Positions 14,768-23,223 of a DNA stretch of 59,468 nt are shown piece by piece. Made by a program: the position numbers and the translations under genes. The stretch spans positions 1 to 59,468 of the forward strand of contig JAFARZ010000395.1 in assembly GCA_019245115.1 (NCBI GenBank). Direction: 5' to 3'. Numbering within the stretch: position 1 is the first letter of the stretch; each line of letters opens with the position of its first letter. The notes under the pieces were generated by a model that saw only the letters and a list, made by a program, of their open reading frames with translations, was not told the DNA's origin and made no database searches. This stretch comes from Streptosporangiaceae bacterium. Its GTDB lineage: Bacteria; Actinomycetota; Actinomycetes; Streptosporangiales; Streptosporangiaceae.

Positions 14768-16522
14768 ATGAAGTACGAGACCGTCGCCGAGGCTTACCGC
14801 GATCTGGAACAGGCCACCGGCCGCTTGGCGCTGATCGAGCGGCTCGCCGCCCTGCTCGCCCAGACACCGGCCGGACTGCTGCCGACGGTCAGCTACCTGT
14901 GCCAGGGATTGATCGCGCCGGAGTTCGCGGGCGTGGACCTAGGCCTCGCCGAGAAACTCGCGGTCCGCGCGGTCGCCACCGCCACCGGCGTCGATCCGGC
15001 CCAGGTAACCACCACCCTCCGGCAGACCGGCGACCTAGGCCAGGCCGCCGAGCAGCTGCTGCAAACGACCACGGACCGAACCGGCACGCTAGAAATAGCG
15101 GACGTGGTCCGGGACCTGCACCAGATCGCGCAGGCCGAAGGGCAGGGCTCTCAGGGCCGCAAGCTCGACCTGCTGGCCGGCCTGCTGACGAAGGCCACCC
15201 CGCTGGAGGCGCGCTATCTGTTGCGCGTGGTCACCAAAGGACTGCGGCTCGGCATCGGGACGCCGACGATCCTGGACGCGCTCGCGCACGTGTACGCGGG
15301 CGGGCGCGCCGCCCGGCCGGTGCTGGAGCGCGCCTACAACATCTGCTGCGACCTGGGCCGGGTCGCCGCTGTCCTTGCCGAAGACGGCCTCACCGGGGTC
15401 GAGCGACTCCAGGTCCAGCCCGGCAACCCGGTCCGCGCCATGCTCGCCCAGCGGCTGTCCGAAGCCGCCGGGATCCTCGCCAAACTGGACGGGCGGTGTG
15501 CGGCCGAGTACAAGTACGACGGCGTCCGGGTCCAGGCGCACCGGACCGCCGACGGGGCGATCGAGCTGTACACCCGGCGGCTGGAGCGGGTAAGCGCCCA
15601 GTTCCCGGATGTCGTGGAGCTTCTCCAGGCCGGGCTCGGTCCCCGTGAGGCGATCCTCGAAGGAGAGGTGGTCGCCTTCGACCCCGCGGCGGGGGAACTG
15701 CACCCCTTCCAGGAGGTCATGTTCCGGCGGCGCAAGCATGGCATCGCCGAGGCCGTGCGCGACGTGCCGGTGGGCCTGTTCTGCTTCGAGCTGCTCTACG
15801 CCGACGGCGAGGACCTCACCAGGCACCCGTACCCGGAGCGGCGAGCCAGGCTGGCCAAGGCGATCACCCCTTCGCCCCAGCTCCGGCTCACCACCGCCAC
15901 GGAGGTAGCCGCCCCGGAGGAACTGGAGGCCGCCTTCGAGCAGGCGGTGACCGACGGCTGCGAAGGGCTGGTGTGCAAGTCGGTCGGCTCCGCCGCCATC
16001 TACCAGGCCGGCGCGCGCGGCTGGCTGTGGATCAAGCTCAAGCGGGACTACCGCACCGAACTGTCCGACACCGTCGACCTCGTCGTGGTGGGCGCGTTCT
16101 CCGGGCGCGGCCGCCGCCGCGGGGTGTACGGGGCGCTGTTGCTGGCCGCCTACGACCCGGACGCCGACGTCTTCCGCACCGTGACCAAGTGCGGGACCGG
16201 GTTCTCCGACGCCGACCTGGCCGCGCTGCCGGACAAGCTTGCCCCGCTGGCCAGCGAAGCCAAGCCTGCCCGGGTCGACGCTCGCCAGGAACCGGATGTG
16301 TGGTTCGAGCCCGGGCTGGTGCTGGAGATACTCAGCGCCGAGCTGACCCTGTCGCCCAACTACACGGCCGGCTGGGGGCTGGTCAAGGACCAGGCCGGCC
16401 TGGCCATGCGGTTCCCCCGGTTCACCGGGCGGTGGCGCGATGACAAGTCGGCCGAGGACGCCACCACCACCCGGGAACTGGTCGACATGTTCCGCACCGC
16501 CCGGCGGACCCCCGCTGGTTAA
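14768..16522 (+). CDS. lig: ATP-dependent DNA ligase, archaeal/eukaryotic type
   Basis: A 584-residue ligase. Residues 1-200 form the helical DNA-binding domain (VAEAYRDLEQATGRLALIER, LGLAEKLAVRAVATATG, LRLGIGTPTILDAL). The nucleotidyltransferase motifs are I AEYKYDGVRVQAH (adenylated Lys about 255), III EGEVVAFD, IV EGLVCKS and V WIKLKRDY. A C-terminal OB fold ends near TGRWRDDKSAEDAT. Its architecture resembles archaeal replicative ligases more than mycobacterial LigB/C/D. It is presumably a repair enzyme beside an NAD-dependent LigA elsewhere. The ATG at 14768 has no strong Shine-Dalgarno. Confidence 0.9.
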   Translation: MKYETVAEAYRDLEQATGRLALIERLAALLAQTPAGLLPTVSYLCQGLIAPEFAGVDLGLAEKLAVRAVATATGVDPAQVTTTLRQTGDLGQAAEQLLQTTTDRTGTLEIADVVRDLHQIAQAEGQGSQGRKLDLLAGLLTKATPLEARYLLRVVTKGLRLGIGTPTILDALAHVYAGGRAARPVLERAYNICCDLGRVAAVLAEDGLTGVERLQVQPGNPVRAMLAQRLSEAAGILAKLDGRCAAEYKYDGVRVQAHRTADGAIELYTRRLERVSAQFPDVVELLQAGLGPREAILEGEVVAFDPAAGELHPFQEVMFRRRKHGIAEAVRDVPVGLFCFELLYADGEDLTRHPYPERRARLAKAITPSPQLRLTTATEVAAPEELEAAFEQAVTDGCEGLVCKSVGSAAIYQAGARGWLWIKLKRDYRTELSDTVDLVVVGAFSGRGRRRGVYGALLLAAYDPDADVFRTVTKCGTGFSDADLAALPDKLAPLASEAKPARVDARQEPDVWFEPGLVLEILSAELTLSPNYTAGWGLVKDQAGLAMRFPRFTGRWRDDKSAEDATTTRELVDMFRTARRTPAG

Positions 16523-16530
16523 GATCCTTG

Positions 16531-17163
16531 GTGGAGCGATCTCGCACCTACCGCGGCGTCACTGCGGCGCAGCGCCGGGCGCAGCGGCGGGAACGTCTGC
16601 TGGATGCGGGCCTGGAGCTGTTCGGAACCGCCGGCTACGCGCACACCTCGGTGCGCGCTATCAGTGCCGCCGCGTCGCTCAACTCCCGCTACTTCTACGA
16701 GTCGTTCAGCAGCCGGGAGGACCTGCTGTACGCCGTCTACCAGCACATCCTCAGCGACATCTTCACCAGGGCCAGCGAGGCCATGGCCACCGAACCCGCG
16801 CTCGAATCTGCGGCCCGCGCCGGGTTGCGGGCCGCGTGGACCACGATCACCGAGGACCGGAGGAAGGCACGGATCGTGGCGCTCGAGGTGGTCGGCGTGA
16901 GCGAACGGCTGGAACGCCTGCGGCGCGAGTCACGGCAGGCCCTGGCCCAGCTCACCGCCGACAACGCCGTGGCGATGGCGGGCAGCGACGTCCGGCTCCG
17001 GCTCGACCCGGTGCTGACCGCCCGCTTCCTGATGGGCGGCGTCGTCGAGGTGCTGCTCGAGTGGATCCACGGGGAACTGGACGCCTCGGCGGACGATGTG
17101 GTCGAGCACTTCACGGTGCTGTTCACCGCGGCCGCCTACGCGGCCATCGAGCCCCAGCGCTAG
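16531..17163 (+). CDS. TetR-family transcriptional regulator
   Basis: About 210 residues. The HTH occupies residues 12-60 (RRAQRRERLLDAGLELFGTA, YAHTSVRAISAAASLNSRYF, YESFSSREDLLYAVYQHI). The helical C-terminal ligand domain ends in LMGGVVEVLLEWIHGELDAS. A GTG at 16531 and a TTG one codon earlier are both possible; neither has a Shine-Dalgarno. It starts 8 bp after the ligase stop and overlaps the convergent FAD oxidase by four bases. No operator dyad is obvious, and the ligand is unknown. The convergent oxidase gene is a possible target only by proximity. Confidence 0.85.
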   Translation: MERSRTYRGVTAAQRRAQRRERLLDAGLELFGTAGYAHTSVRAISAAASLNSRYFYESFSSREDLLYAVYQHILSDIFTRASEAMATEPALESAARAGLRAAWTTITEDRRKARIVALEVVGVSERLERLRRESRQALAQLTADNAVAMAGSDVRLRLDPVLTARFLMGGVVEVLLEWIHGELDASADDVVEHFTVLFTAAAYAAIEPQR

Positions 17164-18545
17164 TGATCTATTCCTGAGATCAGGTCGCCCACCTGGGCCA
17201 GCGGCGACGTGCGGGCGGACCCGCCGCGGGTTTCCAGCCGGTCGGCGGCGCGATAGATGGTGTACAGGCTGCGGACCCCGGTCCAGCGCAGCGGCTCCGG
17301 TTCCCAGCGCGGCGAGCGGTGCCCGACCCAGGGCAGCGTGACCAGCGGACTCGGCACGCCGCGCACCAGGTCGGCGAGCGTCCGGCCGGCCAGGTTGGAC
17401 GCCGCCACACCCTGGCCCGAGTAGCCGCCCGCCCAGCCGAGCCCGGTGACCGGATCGAGGTGAACCGTCGCGCACCAGTCCCGGGGCACGCCCAGCACGC
17501 CCGACCACGCATGTGCTATCCCGGCCGGGGCGGCGGCCGGGAACATCCGGTGCAGGATACGGGTGAGCGAGGCCACCGTCCCGGGCCGGGTCGCTCCCGC
17601 CGTGTCAAGCCCGGACGCGAACCGGTATGGCGTGCCGCGGCCGCCCAGCGCGATCCGCCCGTCCGGGGTGCGCTGCGCGTACATGTACGCGTGCGCCTCG
17701 TCACCGATCGTCTCGAACCCCGCCCAGCCGATCGCCTCCCACGCCGCGTCGCCGAGCGGTTCGGTGACGATCATCGAGCTGTTCATCGGCAGCAGGCTCC
17801 TGCGCTGCCCAGGCAGCCGCGCCGTGAAGCCCTCGGTGCACCGGAGCACGTGCCGCGCGCGCACCGCCCCGAAAGGCGTGTGCGCCCGCCCCGCCTCGAT
17901 CGCGGTGACCGGCGTGCCCTCATACAGCTCGACTCCGCTCGCCTCGACCGCGCCGGCCAGCCCCGCCACGAGCCCGGCAGGCTGGATCCGCGCGCAATGC
18001 GGTGAATACAGCGCACCTACCGCACCGCCGACCTTCACCCGCGCATTCAGCTTTTCAAGGTCGATATAACGAACGACATCCCCTGCTTCCCACCAGGCTC
18101 GTTCCCGGTCGAGGCGTTCCCGCAACCGGACGTCTTGTGCCGCGGACGTGGCGACGGTCAGCGTGCCGCCCTTGACCAGCCCCGCGTCGATGGCTTCGTC
18201 CTGGCACACCCGGGCCACCTCATCGACGGTGTCCCGCAGTTCCCGCTCCAGCGCGCGCACCCCTTCGGTACCGTGGGGCCCTTCGGCGTACCTGGCCCGC
18301 GAGCCGGGTAGCTCCGCGGTGACCCAGCCGCCGTTCCGTCCCGACGCGCCGAATCCGGCGAAGGCCGCCTCCAGTACGACGATCCGCAACCCCGGCTCGG
18401 CCCGCTTGAGGTAGTAGGCGGTCCACAGGCCGGTGTAACCGGCCCCGACGATGCAGACATCGGCCTGCGTGCCGCCGGGCAGCGAGCGGCGCCGGGATGG
18501 CAGTCCTCGTTCGTGCCACCAGAAGGACACGTCACCGTTACGCAT
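17160..18545 (-). CDS. FAD-dependent oxidoreductase, DAO / gamma-glutamylputrescine oxidase-like
   Basis: A 461-residue protein with an N-terminal Rossmann FAD motif (DVCIVGAGYTGLWTAYYL) and the substrate-facing Trp motif FWWHERG preceding it. It also has GFGASGRNGGWV, the DAO-family helix, and late FAD contacts (GLGWAGGYSGQGVAASNLAG). The family oxidises secondary amines or amino acids, releasing hydrogen peroxide. Those with an SFWWHE-like start include PuuB-type enzymes and aminophosphonate oxidases. The exact substrate is not inferable. The ATG at 18545 is followed by a normal N terminus. Confidence 0.85.
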   Translation of the reverse strand: MRNGDVSFWWHERGLPSRRRSLPGGTQADVCIVGAGYTGLWTAYYLKRAEPGLRIVVLEAAFAGFGASGRNGGWVTAELPGSRARYAEGPHGTEGVRALERELRDTVDEVARVCQDEAIDAGLVKGGTLTVATSAAQDVRLRERLDRERAWWEAGDVVRYIDLEKLNARVKVGGAVGALYSPHCARIQPAGLVAGLAGAVEASGVELYEGTPVTAIEAGRAHTPFGAVRARHVLRCTEGFTARLPGQRRSLLPMNSSMIVTEPLGDAAWEAIGWAGFETIGDEAHAYMYAQRTPDGRIALGGRGTPYRFASGLDTAGATRPGTVASLTRILHRMFPAAAPAGIAHAWSGVLGVPRDWCATVHLDPVTGLGWAGGYSGQGVAASNLAGRTLADLVRGVPSPLVTLPWVGHRSPRWEPEPLRWTGVRSLYTIYRAADRLETRGGSARTSPLAQVGDLISGIDH

Positions 18546-18627
18546 GTAACACCTTTCTGGCGCGATGCACGGCAGTACGTTCGTTGAAAAGGGTATTTAT
18601 CTTCCGGCGCAGGGTAGCGTCTTAAGT

Positions 18628-19560
18628 GTGCGGCTTGGGGTGCTGGATGTGGGGTCGAACACGGTGCACCTACTCGTGGTGGACGCTTACCCCGGCGCCC
18701 GCCCCCTGCCGGCGTTCTCCCACAAGACCGAGCTACGGCTGGCCGACAACATCGAAGACGGGAACAGGCTTACCACCGGGGGCGAGGAAAGTCTCCGCAA
18801 GGTGGTGCTGGAAGCGCTGCGCATCGCCGAGGACAAGGGCGTCACCGACGTGATCTCGTTCGCCACCTCGGCCATACGCGACGCGGAGAACGGCGAGCAG
18901 GTGCTGGCGCGGATCCGCGAGCAGACCGGCGCGCAGATCAACGTGCTGACCGGCGAGGACGAGGCGCGGCTGACCTTCCTGGCCGCGCGGCGCTGGTTCG
19001 GCTGGTCGTCGGGCCGGCTGCTGGTCATCGACATCGGCGGCGGCTCGCTCGAAGTGGCGTCGGGCATGGACGAGGAGCCCGACTCGGTGGTCTCGCTGCC
19101 GCTGGGCGCTGGGCGGCTGACCCGGGACTGGTTCACCGCCGACCCGCCGCCCTCCGATGAGGTCCGCAAGCTGCGTAAACACGTCCGGGCGGAGATCGCC
19201 AACGAGATCGGCGGCATCCTGCGGCACGCGCCCGCCGATCATGTGGTGGGGACGTCGAAGACGTTCCGGCAGCTGGCCCGCGTCGCCGGGGCGGCCCCGT
19301 CCGGTGAGGGCCCCTACGTGAAGCGGGTACTGCACCATTCCGACCTCGAGACCTGGGCGCATCGGCTGCCGCGGATGTCGGAAACCGAGCGGATCAAGCT
19401 GCCCGGGGTGTCCGCGGGCCGGGCCCATCAGCTGGCCGCCGGAGCGATCGTCGCCGACGCCATCGTCGACCTGCTCGACGTCGACCAGCTGGAACTGTGT
19501 CCCTGGGCCCTCCGCGAAGGAGTAATCCTCCGCCGGCTGGACACGCTGCCGTTTCCATGA
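18628..19560 (+). CDS. Ppx/GppA-family phosphatase (exopolyphosphatase-like)
   Basis: About 310 residues of the ASKHA fold. The phosphate-1 loop is VLDVGSNTVHLLVVDA, then FATSAIRDAENGEQV, the catalytic-Glu region LTGEDEARLTFLA, and phosphate-2 VIDIGGGSLEVASG. C-terminal helices end at LREGVILRRLD. The family hydrolyses polyphosphate or pppGpp. I start at GTG 18628, which begins VRLGVLDVGSNT, the usual N terminus; the longer frame to 18565 adds an atypical segment. An imperfect inverted repeat overlapping the stop probably terminates it. Confidence 0.85.
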   Translation: MRLGVLDVGSNTVHLLVVDAYPGARPLPAFSHKTELRLADNIEDGNRLTTGGEESLRKVVLEALRIAEDKGVTDVISFATSAIRDAENGEQVLARIREQTGAQINVLTGEDEARLTFLAARRWFGWSSGRLLVIDIGGGSLEVASGMDEEPDSVVSLPLGAGRLTRDWFTADPPPSDEVRKLRKHVRAEIANEIGGILRHAPADHVVGTSKTFRQLARVAGAAPSGEGPYVKRVLHHSDLETWAHRLPRMSETERIKLPGVSAGRAHQLAAGAIVADAIVDLLDVDQLELCPWALREGVILRRLDTLPFP

Positions 19561-19606
19561 TCACGGGTCATAGGCGGTAACTATTCCCGCGAATGACCCA
19601 TGATCA
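19558..19606. terminator. Bidirectional inverted repeat between ppx-like and DivIVA-like genes
   Basis: TGATCACGGGTCAT (19558-19571) pairs with ATGACCCATGATCA (19593-19606), 13 of 14 positions, enclosing a 21-nt loop. It begins at the stop codon of the phosphatase gene and sits just before the stop of the convergent coiled-coil gene. Length and location suit a shared terminator, although no T-run follows. Confidence 0.55.
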
Positions 19607-19613
19607 TGACCGG

Positions 19614-20627
19614 CTACCTTACTACTCGGATGCCCTCGGTCTGCTCGTCTTCGTCGATCGTGGGCGGGCGCTTGTGCTGAGCCAGCGGTGCGGCGGGGAT
19701 CACCGGGCCGGGCGGGGCCGTGGGCATCGCTGGGGCGGGCGGGGCGATCGGCGCCTGGGCCTGCGGCGTGACCGGTGCCTGGGCCTGAGCTTGGGGTTTG
19801 GCCGGGGTCGGCGGCGAGTCCGCGCCGTCGGCGGGCTCCGGGGCGCCCATGGTCCTGGCCGCGGTCTGCGCGACCTCATCCTCCAGGGACGGGCGGTCGG
19901 TCTCGGCGGCGACGAGCGCCGAGACTCCCTCGAGGATTTCGGTGAGCCGCTTGACCGTCTCTCCGTGCCTGGTGCTGAGCAGGTTCAGCCGCCGCTCCGC
20001 GCCGTCATGGATGGCGGTCGCCCGCGCGGTGGCCTCGTCCAGCGCCTTCTTCGCCTGCGCCTTCGCGTTGGCCAGGGCGGCATCCGCCTTCTTCTGGGCC
20101 TCGTTGGTGGCGCGTTCCGCCTCGGTGCGAGCCATGCTGGTCATGCGTTCAGCCTCGGTGCGCGCGGCGTTGCGGGTCTTTTCCGCCTCGGACCGCGCCG
20201 TCGTGATCGCCCGTTCGGCTTGTTCCTGAGCGGCGGTCAGCATCCGCTCGGCCTGATCGCGGGCCTCAGCGCGGAGCCGGTCCGCTTCCCCCTGCGCCTC
20301 CGAGCGCTGCTTGGCGATGTCGTCCGTCGCCTTCGCCTTCTGCGACCTCGCCTCGTCATCGGCTAGCTTGAGTATCTGGGCGATGCGCTCGCTCACCTCC
20401 TCGTGGGCGGGCTTGGCGCCCAGCGCCTGCTGGCGCGCCGTGGCCAGGTCCCGGCGGAGCTCTTCGGAGTCGTCGAGGGCGCGGGTGAGGCGCTGTTCCA
20501 GGTCCCGGATCTGACTCCGGCACCGGGCCAGGAACTCGTCCACCTGCCGCCGGCTGTATCCGCGGAGCTGTACTTCGAAGGCATCGTCGTGAGCGAGGTT
20601 CGGCAGGAGATCACTGTTGTCATTCAT
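19614..20627 (-). CDS. DivIVA-domain coiled-coil protein
   Basis: A 337-residue protein. Residues 14-50 form the DivIVA-like N-terminal hook (FEVQLRGYSRRQVDEFLARC). A long coiled coil follows from about 50 to 240, with repeated Ala/Glu/Arg heptads (ARTEAERMTSMARTEAERAT). The C terminus is a disordered Pro/Ala/Gln tail (TPAKPQAQAQAPVTPQAQAP). Such proteins polymerise at curved membranes or form cytoskeletal filaments in polar-growing actinomycetes. It is not DivIVA itself, which has a different N terminus and an essential-gene context. The ATG at 20627 is preceded by CCCGGGAAG. Confidence 0.8.
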   Translation of the reverse strand: MNDNSDLLPNLAHDDAFEVQLRGYSRRQVDEFLARCRSQIRDLEQRLTRALDDSEELRRDLATARQQALGAKPAHEEVSERIAQILKLADDEARSQKAKATDDIAKQRSEAQGEADRLRAEARDQAERMLTAAQEQAERAITTARSEAEKTRNAARTEAERMTSMARTEAERATNEAQKKADAALANAKAQAKKALDEATARATAIHDGAERRLNLLSTRHGETVKRLTEILEGVSALVAAETDRPSLEDEVAQTAARTMGAPEPADGADSPPTPAKPQAQAQAPVTPQAQAPIAPPAPAMPTAPPGPVIPAAPLAQHKRPPTIDEDEQTEGIRVVR

Positions 20628-21131
20628 TCGCGGCTTCCCGGGATCATGTCATTGGCTTGCAAGCGGGAACGAGTCTGGAGTGTCTGCTGGGATCCTAGAG
20701 TCAATTGGGATCCATGGGTTAATTTGACAACACTGGGTTATTTGAAACATGGGTTAACTGGTCGTGAATCGCGGCCGGGGGAGGAAGATGCCCGACGAGC
20801 GGAGAAACGCGGCTATACCTGCACGACTCTCGTCCCGAACTACGCTCCGCGCAACCGAAACGACTTAGTGTCCCGGTTTATACCTGGTTAGGGATCGTTG
20901 GCATGCAGTGCGACCTGTGGGGCTTTGTCGCATTATTTGTCGTTGGGTGCGTATGTGGCAGTTGTTCCACTCTTTACCGGAATGTCGGCTAAGTTCACTG
21001 GATTTTGATGGAATCGTTACCGTCGGGTGGGGTAGAAGGTACGTGCAGGTGGTCCGCGAATGACCCTGATGGGTCATGCGAAAACGCCGTGCCGGCACGT
21101 AACCTGGGCCGCAACGCACGGAGTCGGCAGC
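20628..21131. other. Gene-poor, relatively AT-rich interval with GGGTTA repeats
   Basis: About 500 bp with no credible gene on either strand. Three near-direct repeats lie at 20712-20762: CATGGGTTAATTTGAC, then CTGGGTTATTTGAA, then CATGGGTTAACTGG, spaced 19 and 16 bp. A flanking pair of TTGGGATCC/GGGATCC words lies just upstream. The segment is AT-richer than its surroundings and is placed to hold the promoter of the DivIVA-like gene on one side and the small gene at 21132 on the other. The binding protein is unknown. Confidence 0.4.
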
Positions 21132-21296
21132 GTGGAGGTGAGCGCGATTCCGAGGCAGTTGGATCTTCGTGTTCACGACAGCGTCGCCTTGGCCGAGATC
21201 GATCTGTACACCGACGTGCTCAGTGCGGTCGCCGCGGCCGACCGCCCACTGACCGACGCCGAACTCGACGAAGTACTCGGTCTTACCGGGGGGTAA
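21132..21296 (+). CDS. Small conserved actinobacterial protein of unknown function
   Basis: Fifty-four residues from a GTG at 21132, with GGAG 8 nt upstream. The core LRVHDSVALAEIDLYTDVL, followed by a PLTDAELDEVLGL helix, matches a family of short acidic actinobacterial proteins I recognise but cannot assign. It is soluble and helical, with no cysteines. It ends in Gly-Gly encoded by a GGGGGG run followed by TAA, and is convergent with mshD 9 bp away. A longer in-frame start at 21060 lacks a ribosome site. Confidence 0.6.
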   Translation: MEVSAIPRQLDLRVHDSVALAEIDLYTDVLSAVAAADRPLTDAELDEVLGLTGG

Positions 21297-21305
21297 GTTT
21301 CGCGA

Positions 21306-22379
21306 TCACCCAGTGACTACGGTGGGAAGCGCGGCGAGCGGAGCGAGCTTCGCGCGTCGCCCGGCCGTGTGGGCCCGAAGGGCCTTCCGGCCAGGCGACA
21401 CTAACGGCGAGAAGCGTCGCAGGCCGGGGGGTCCGGGGGGTTGGTCTTTACCCCCCGGAAAATGGCGGTACATGGCATCGGTGTGCCAGCGGGTGAAGCC
21501 CATATCCTGATATAGCCGGATCGCGGCGGTGTTGTCCTCGTCGACGTAGAGCATTACCTCGTCCAGGCCGCGCTCGCGGAGGTATCGCAGGCCGGCGATG
21601 GTGAGCGCCTTGCCCAGACCGCCGCCGTGGGCATCCGGGTCGACTCCCAGCACGTATACCTCACCGATGCTGGGTCCGGTTCCCTTGGCCGGGTGGATCT
21701 TGGTCCAGTGGAAGCCGATCATGGTGCCGTCTCGTTCGGCGATGAGGAAGCCGTCCGGGTCGAACCAGGGCTCGGCTTCGCGCAGTTCGATGTCCCGTGT
21801 GGTCCAGGCCCCCTGCTCCGGGTGCTTGGCGAACGCCCGGCCGTTCACGCGCAGCCAGCTCTCCTCGTCCTGGCCGGCACGGAATGTCCGTAGCACCACG
21901 CCAGCCGGGACGCTGATTTCGGGCAGCGCCCCGGCAAGGGAACGGCGCATCTGCCACAGGGCGCGTATCCGCTCGAATCCCGTGGATCTGGCCAGCGCGG
22001 ACGCGGCCTCGAGGTCGCCGTGGGCCCACAGCCGGATCGGATGCGGGCCGGCCCGCTCAGCGAGGGCGACGATCAAGGCGGTTCCTGTGCCCTGGCGCCG
22101 GTGGCCGGGATGAACCACTAGCTCACCGGTCACTCCGGATTCCGGATCTGGTTCGTCGTGGTACGCGTAGCCGACGATCTGCCCATCCGCGATGGCTATG
22201 ACGTCATGGCCCCGGCCGGGCTCGCTGTGCCGGACCCGCAGCATGCCGTGCTCCGACAGCGGACCGACCCCGTCGGCCCTCGCCGCCGCCGCGACGACAT
22301 CGAGGATGCCGGTCACCTGGGCAGGACTAAGCGTGTCAGGGACGACGCTGACATCTGCTTGCTCTGCCCGCGAGGTCAC
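21306..22379 (-). CDS. mshD: Mycothiol synthase
   Basis: A 357-residue tandem GNAT protein. The N-terminal half carries an acetyl-CoA motif, VHPGHRRQGTGTALIVAL; the active C-terminal half has VYVLGVDPDAHGGGLGKAL and YVDEDNTAAIRLYQDMGF. MshD acetylates Cys-GlcN-Ins to complete mycothiol. Normal proteins end soon after the YRHFP-type segment. Here about 45 more residues (from GGKDQPPGPPGLRRFSP onwards) are encoded by a dispersed G/C-rich repeat. The start is GTG 22379, overlapping the glnR stop, so the two are co-transcribed. Confidence 0.92.
   Translation of the reverse strand: MTSRAEQADVSVVPDTLSPAQVTGILDVVAAAARADGVGPLSEHGMLRVRHSEPGRGHDVIAIADGQIVGYAYHDEPDPESGVTGELVVHPGHRRQGTGTALIVALAERAGPHPIRLWAHGDLEAASALARSTGFERIRALWQMRRSLAGALPEISVPAGVVLRTFRAGQDEESWLRVNGRAFAKHPEQGAWTTRDIELREAEPWFDPDGFLIAERDGTMIGFHWTKIHPAKGTGPSIGEVYVLGVDPDAHGGGLGKALTIAGLRYLRERGLDEVMLYVDEDNTAAIRLYQDMGFTRWHTDAMYRHFPGGKDQPPGPPGLRRFSPLVSPGRKALRAHTAGRRAKLAPLAALPTVVTG
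21320..21462 (-). repeat. Dispersed G/C-run repeat, copy A (in the 3' end of mshD)
   Basis: Read on the minus strand: CCGGGGGGTAAAGACCAACC, then CCCCGGACCCCCCGGCC, GCGACGCTT, TAGTGTCGCCTG, CCGGAAGGCCCTTCGGGCCC and GCGAAGCTCGCTCCGCTCGC. About four-fifths of these positions recur in the same order downstream of gatD (41690-41830). In copy A the repeat is inside the mshD reading frame. Confidence 0.75.
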
Positions 22380-23134
22380 CGTCCGGCCGACGCGGCGCGC
22401 GCCGCCGGTGTCCTGGCCTCTGCTTCCGCGGGGACCTGCTCCAGATCGCCGTCGCGTGGGCCCTTGGCCGGCACGAACCGGTAGCCGACGTTGCGTACCG
22501 TGCCGATGAGCGCCTCATGTTCCGGGCCGAGCTTGGCGCGCAGCCGCCGCACGTGCACGTCAACCGTCCGGGTGCCGCCGAAGTAGTCGTACCCCCACAC
22601 CTCCTGCAGCAGGTGGGCTCGGGTGAACACGCGCCCTGGGTGCTGAGCGAGGAATTTGAGCAGCTCGAACTCCTTGAACGTCAGATCGAGCACCCGGCCG
22701 CGCAGCCGCGCGGAGTAGGTGGCCTCATCGATGGCAAGCTCACCGGAGCGGATCTCGTCAGGTACTTCGGTGGCCGCCGCCATCGCACGGCGGCCGATGG
22801 CGAGCCTGAGCCTGGCCTCGACCTCGGCGGGACCCGCTGTGTTCAAGATCACGTCATCAACGCCCCAGTCGGCGCTGATCGCGGCCAGGCCCCCCTCGGT
22901 CACGATGACCTGCAGCGGACAGTCCAGGCCGGTGGTACGCAGGAGCTGGCAGATGCCTCTGGCGTGCACGAGGTCGCGCCGCGCGTCCATCAGTACCGCG
23001 TCCGCGGGCGGCGCCGCCACCAGGGCGGACGCATCCGCTGGCAGCACCCGCACCGAATGGAGCAGGAGCCCGAGCGCTGGCAGCACCTCGGTCGATGGCT
23101 CGAGCACGCCGGTGATCAGCAGCAGATCGCTCAC
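22376..23134 (-). CDS. glnR: GlnR, OmpR-type orphan response regulator of nitrogen metabolism
   Basis: A 252-residue protein. The receiver domain opens with LLLITGVLEPSTEVLPALGL and has the conserved Asp in DAVLMDARRDLVHARGICQL; the other acidic-pocket residues are degenerate, as in known GlnR proteins. The C-terminal winged helix is near-canonical (LDLTFKEFELLKFLAQHPGR, QEVWGYDYFGGTRTVDVHVR, GTVRNVGYRFV). GlnR activates ammonium assimilation genes and acts without a cognate kinase. The GTG at 23134 has GGAGGTG 8 nt upstream. It is co-transcribed with mshD through a four-base overlap. The Ala-rich tail is variable. Confidence 0.93.
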   Translation of the reverse strand: MSDLLLITGVLEPSTEVLPALGLLLHSVRVLPADASALVAAPPADAVLMDARRDLVHARGICQLLRTTGLDCPLQVIVTEGGLAAISADWGVDDVILNTAGPAEVEARLRLAIGRRAMAAATEVPDEIRSGELAIDEATYSARLRGRVLDLTFKEFELLKFLAQHPGRVFTRAHLLQEVWGYDYFGGTRTVDVHVRRLRAKLGPEHEALIGTVRNVGYRFVPAKGPRDGDLEQVPAEAEARTPAARAASAGR

Positions 23135-23223
23135 CCGATAGCACCTCCACTTACCCTGTATAAAAACACGAAGACCCGGGGGCTACGCCGCCCGGGTCCC
23201 GATGCAGGCAGGATATCTCAGAC

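Noticed and set aside
20403..20891. 162-residue plus-strand frame across the start of the DivIVA-like gene
   Set aside because: The first part is antisense to the coiled coil and the rest crosses the AT-rich gap with no homology pattern or ribosome site.
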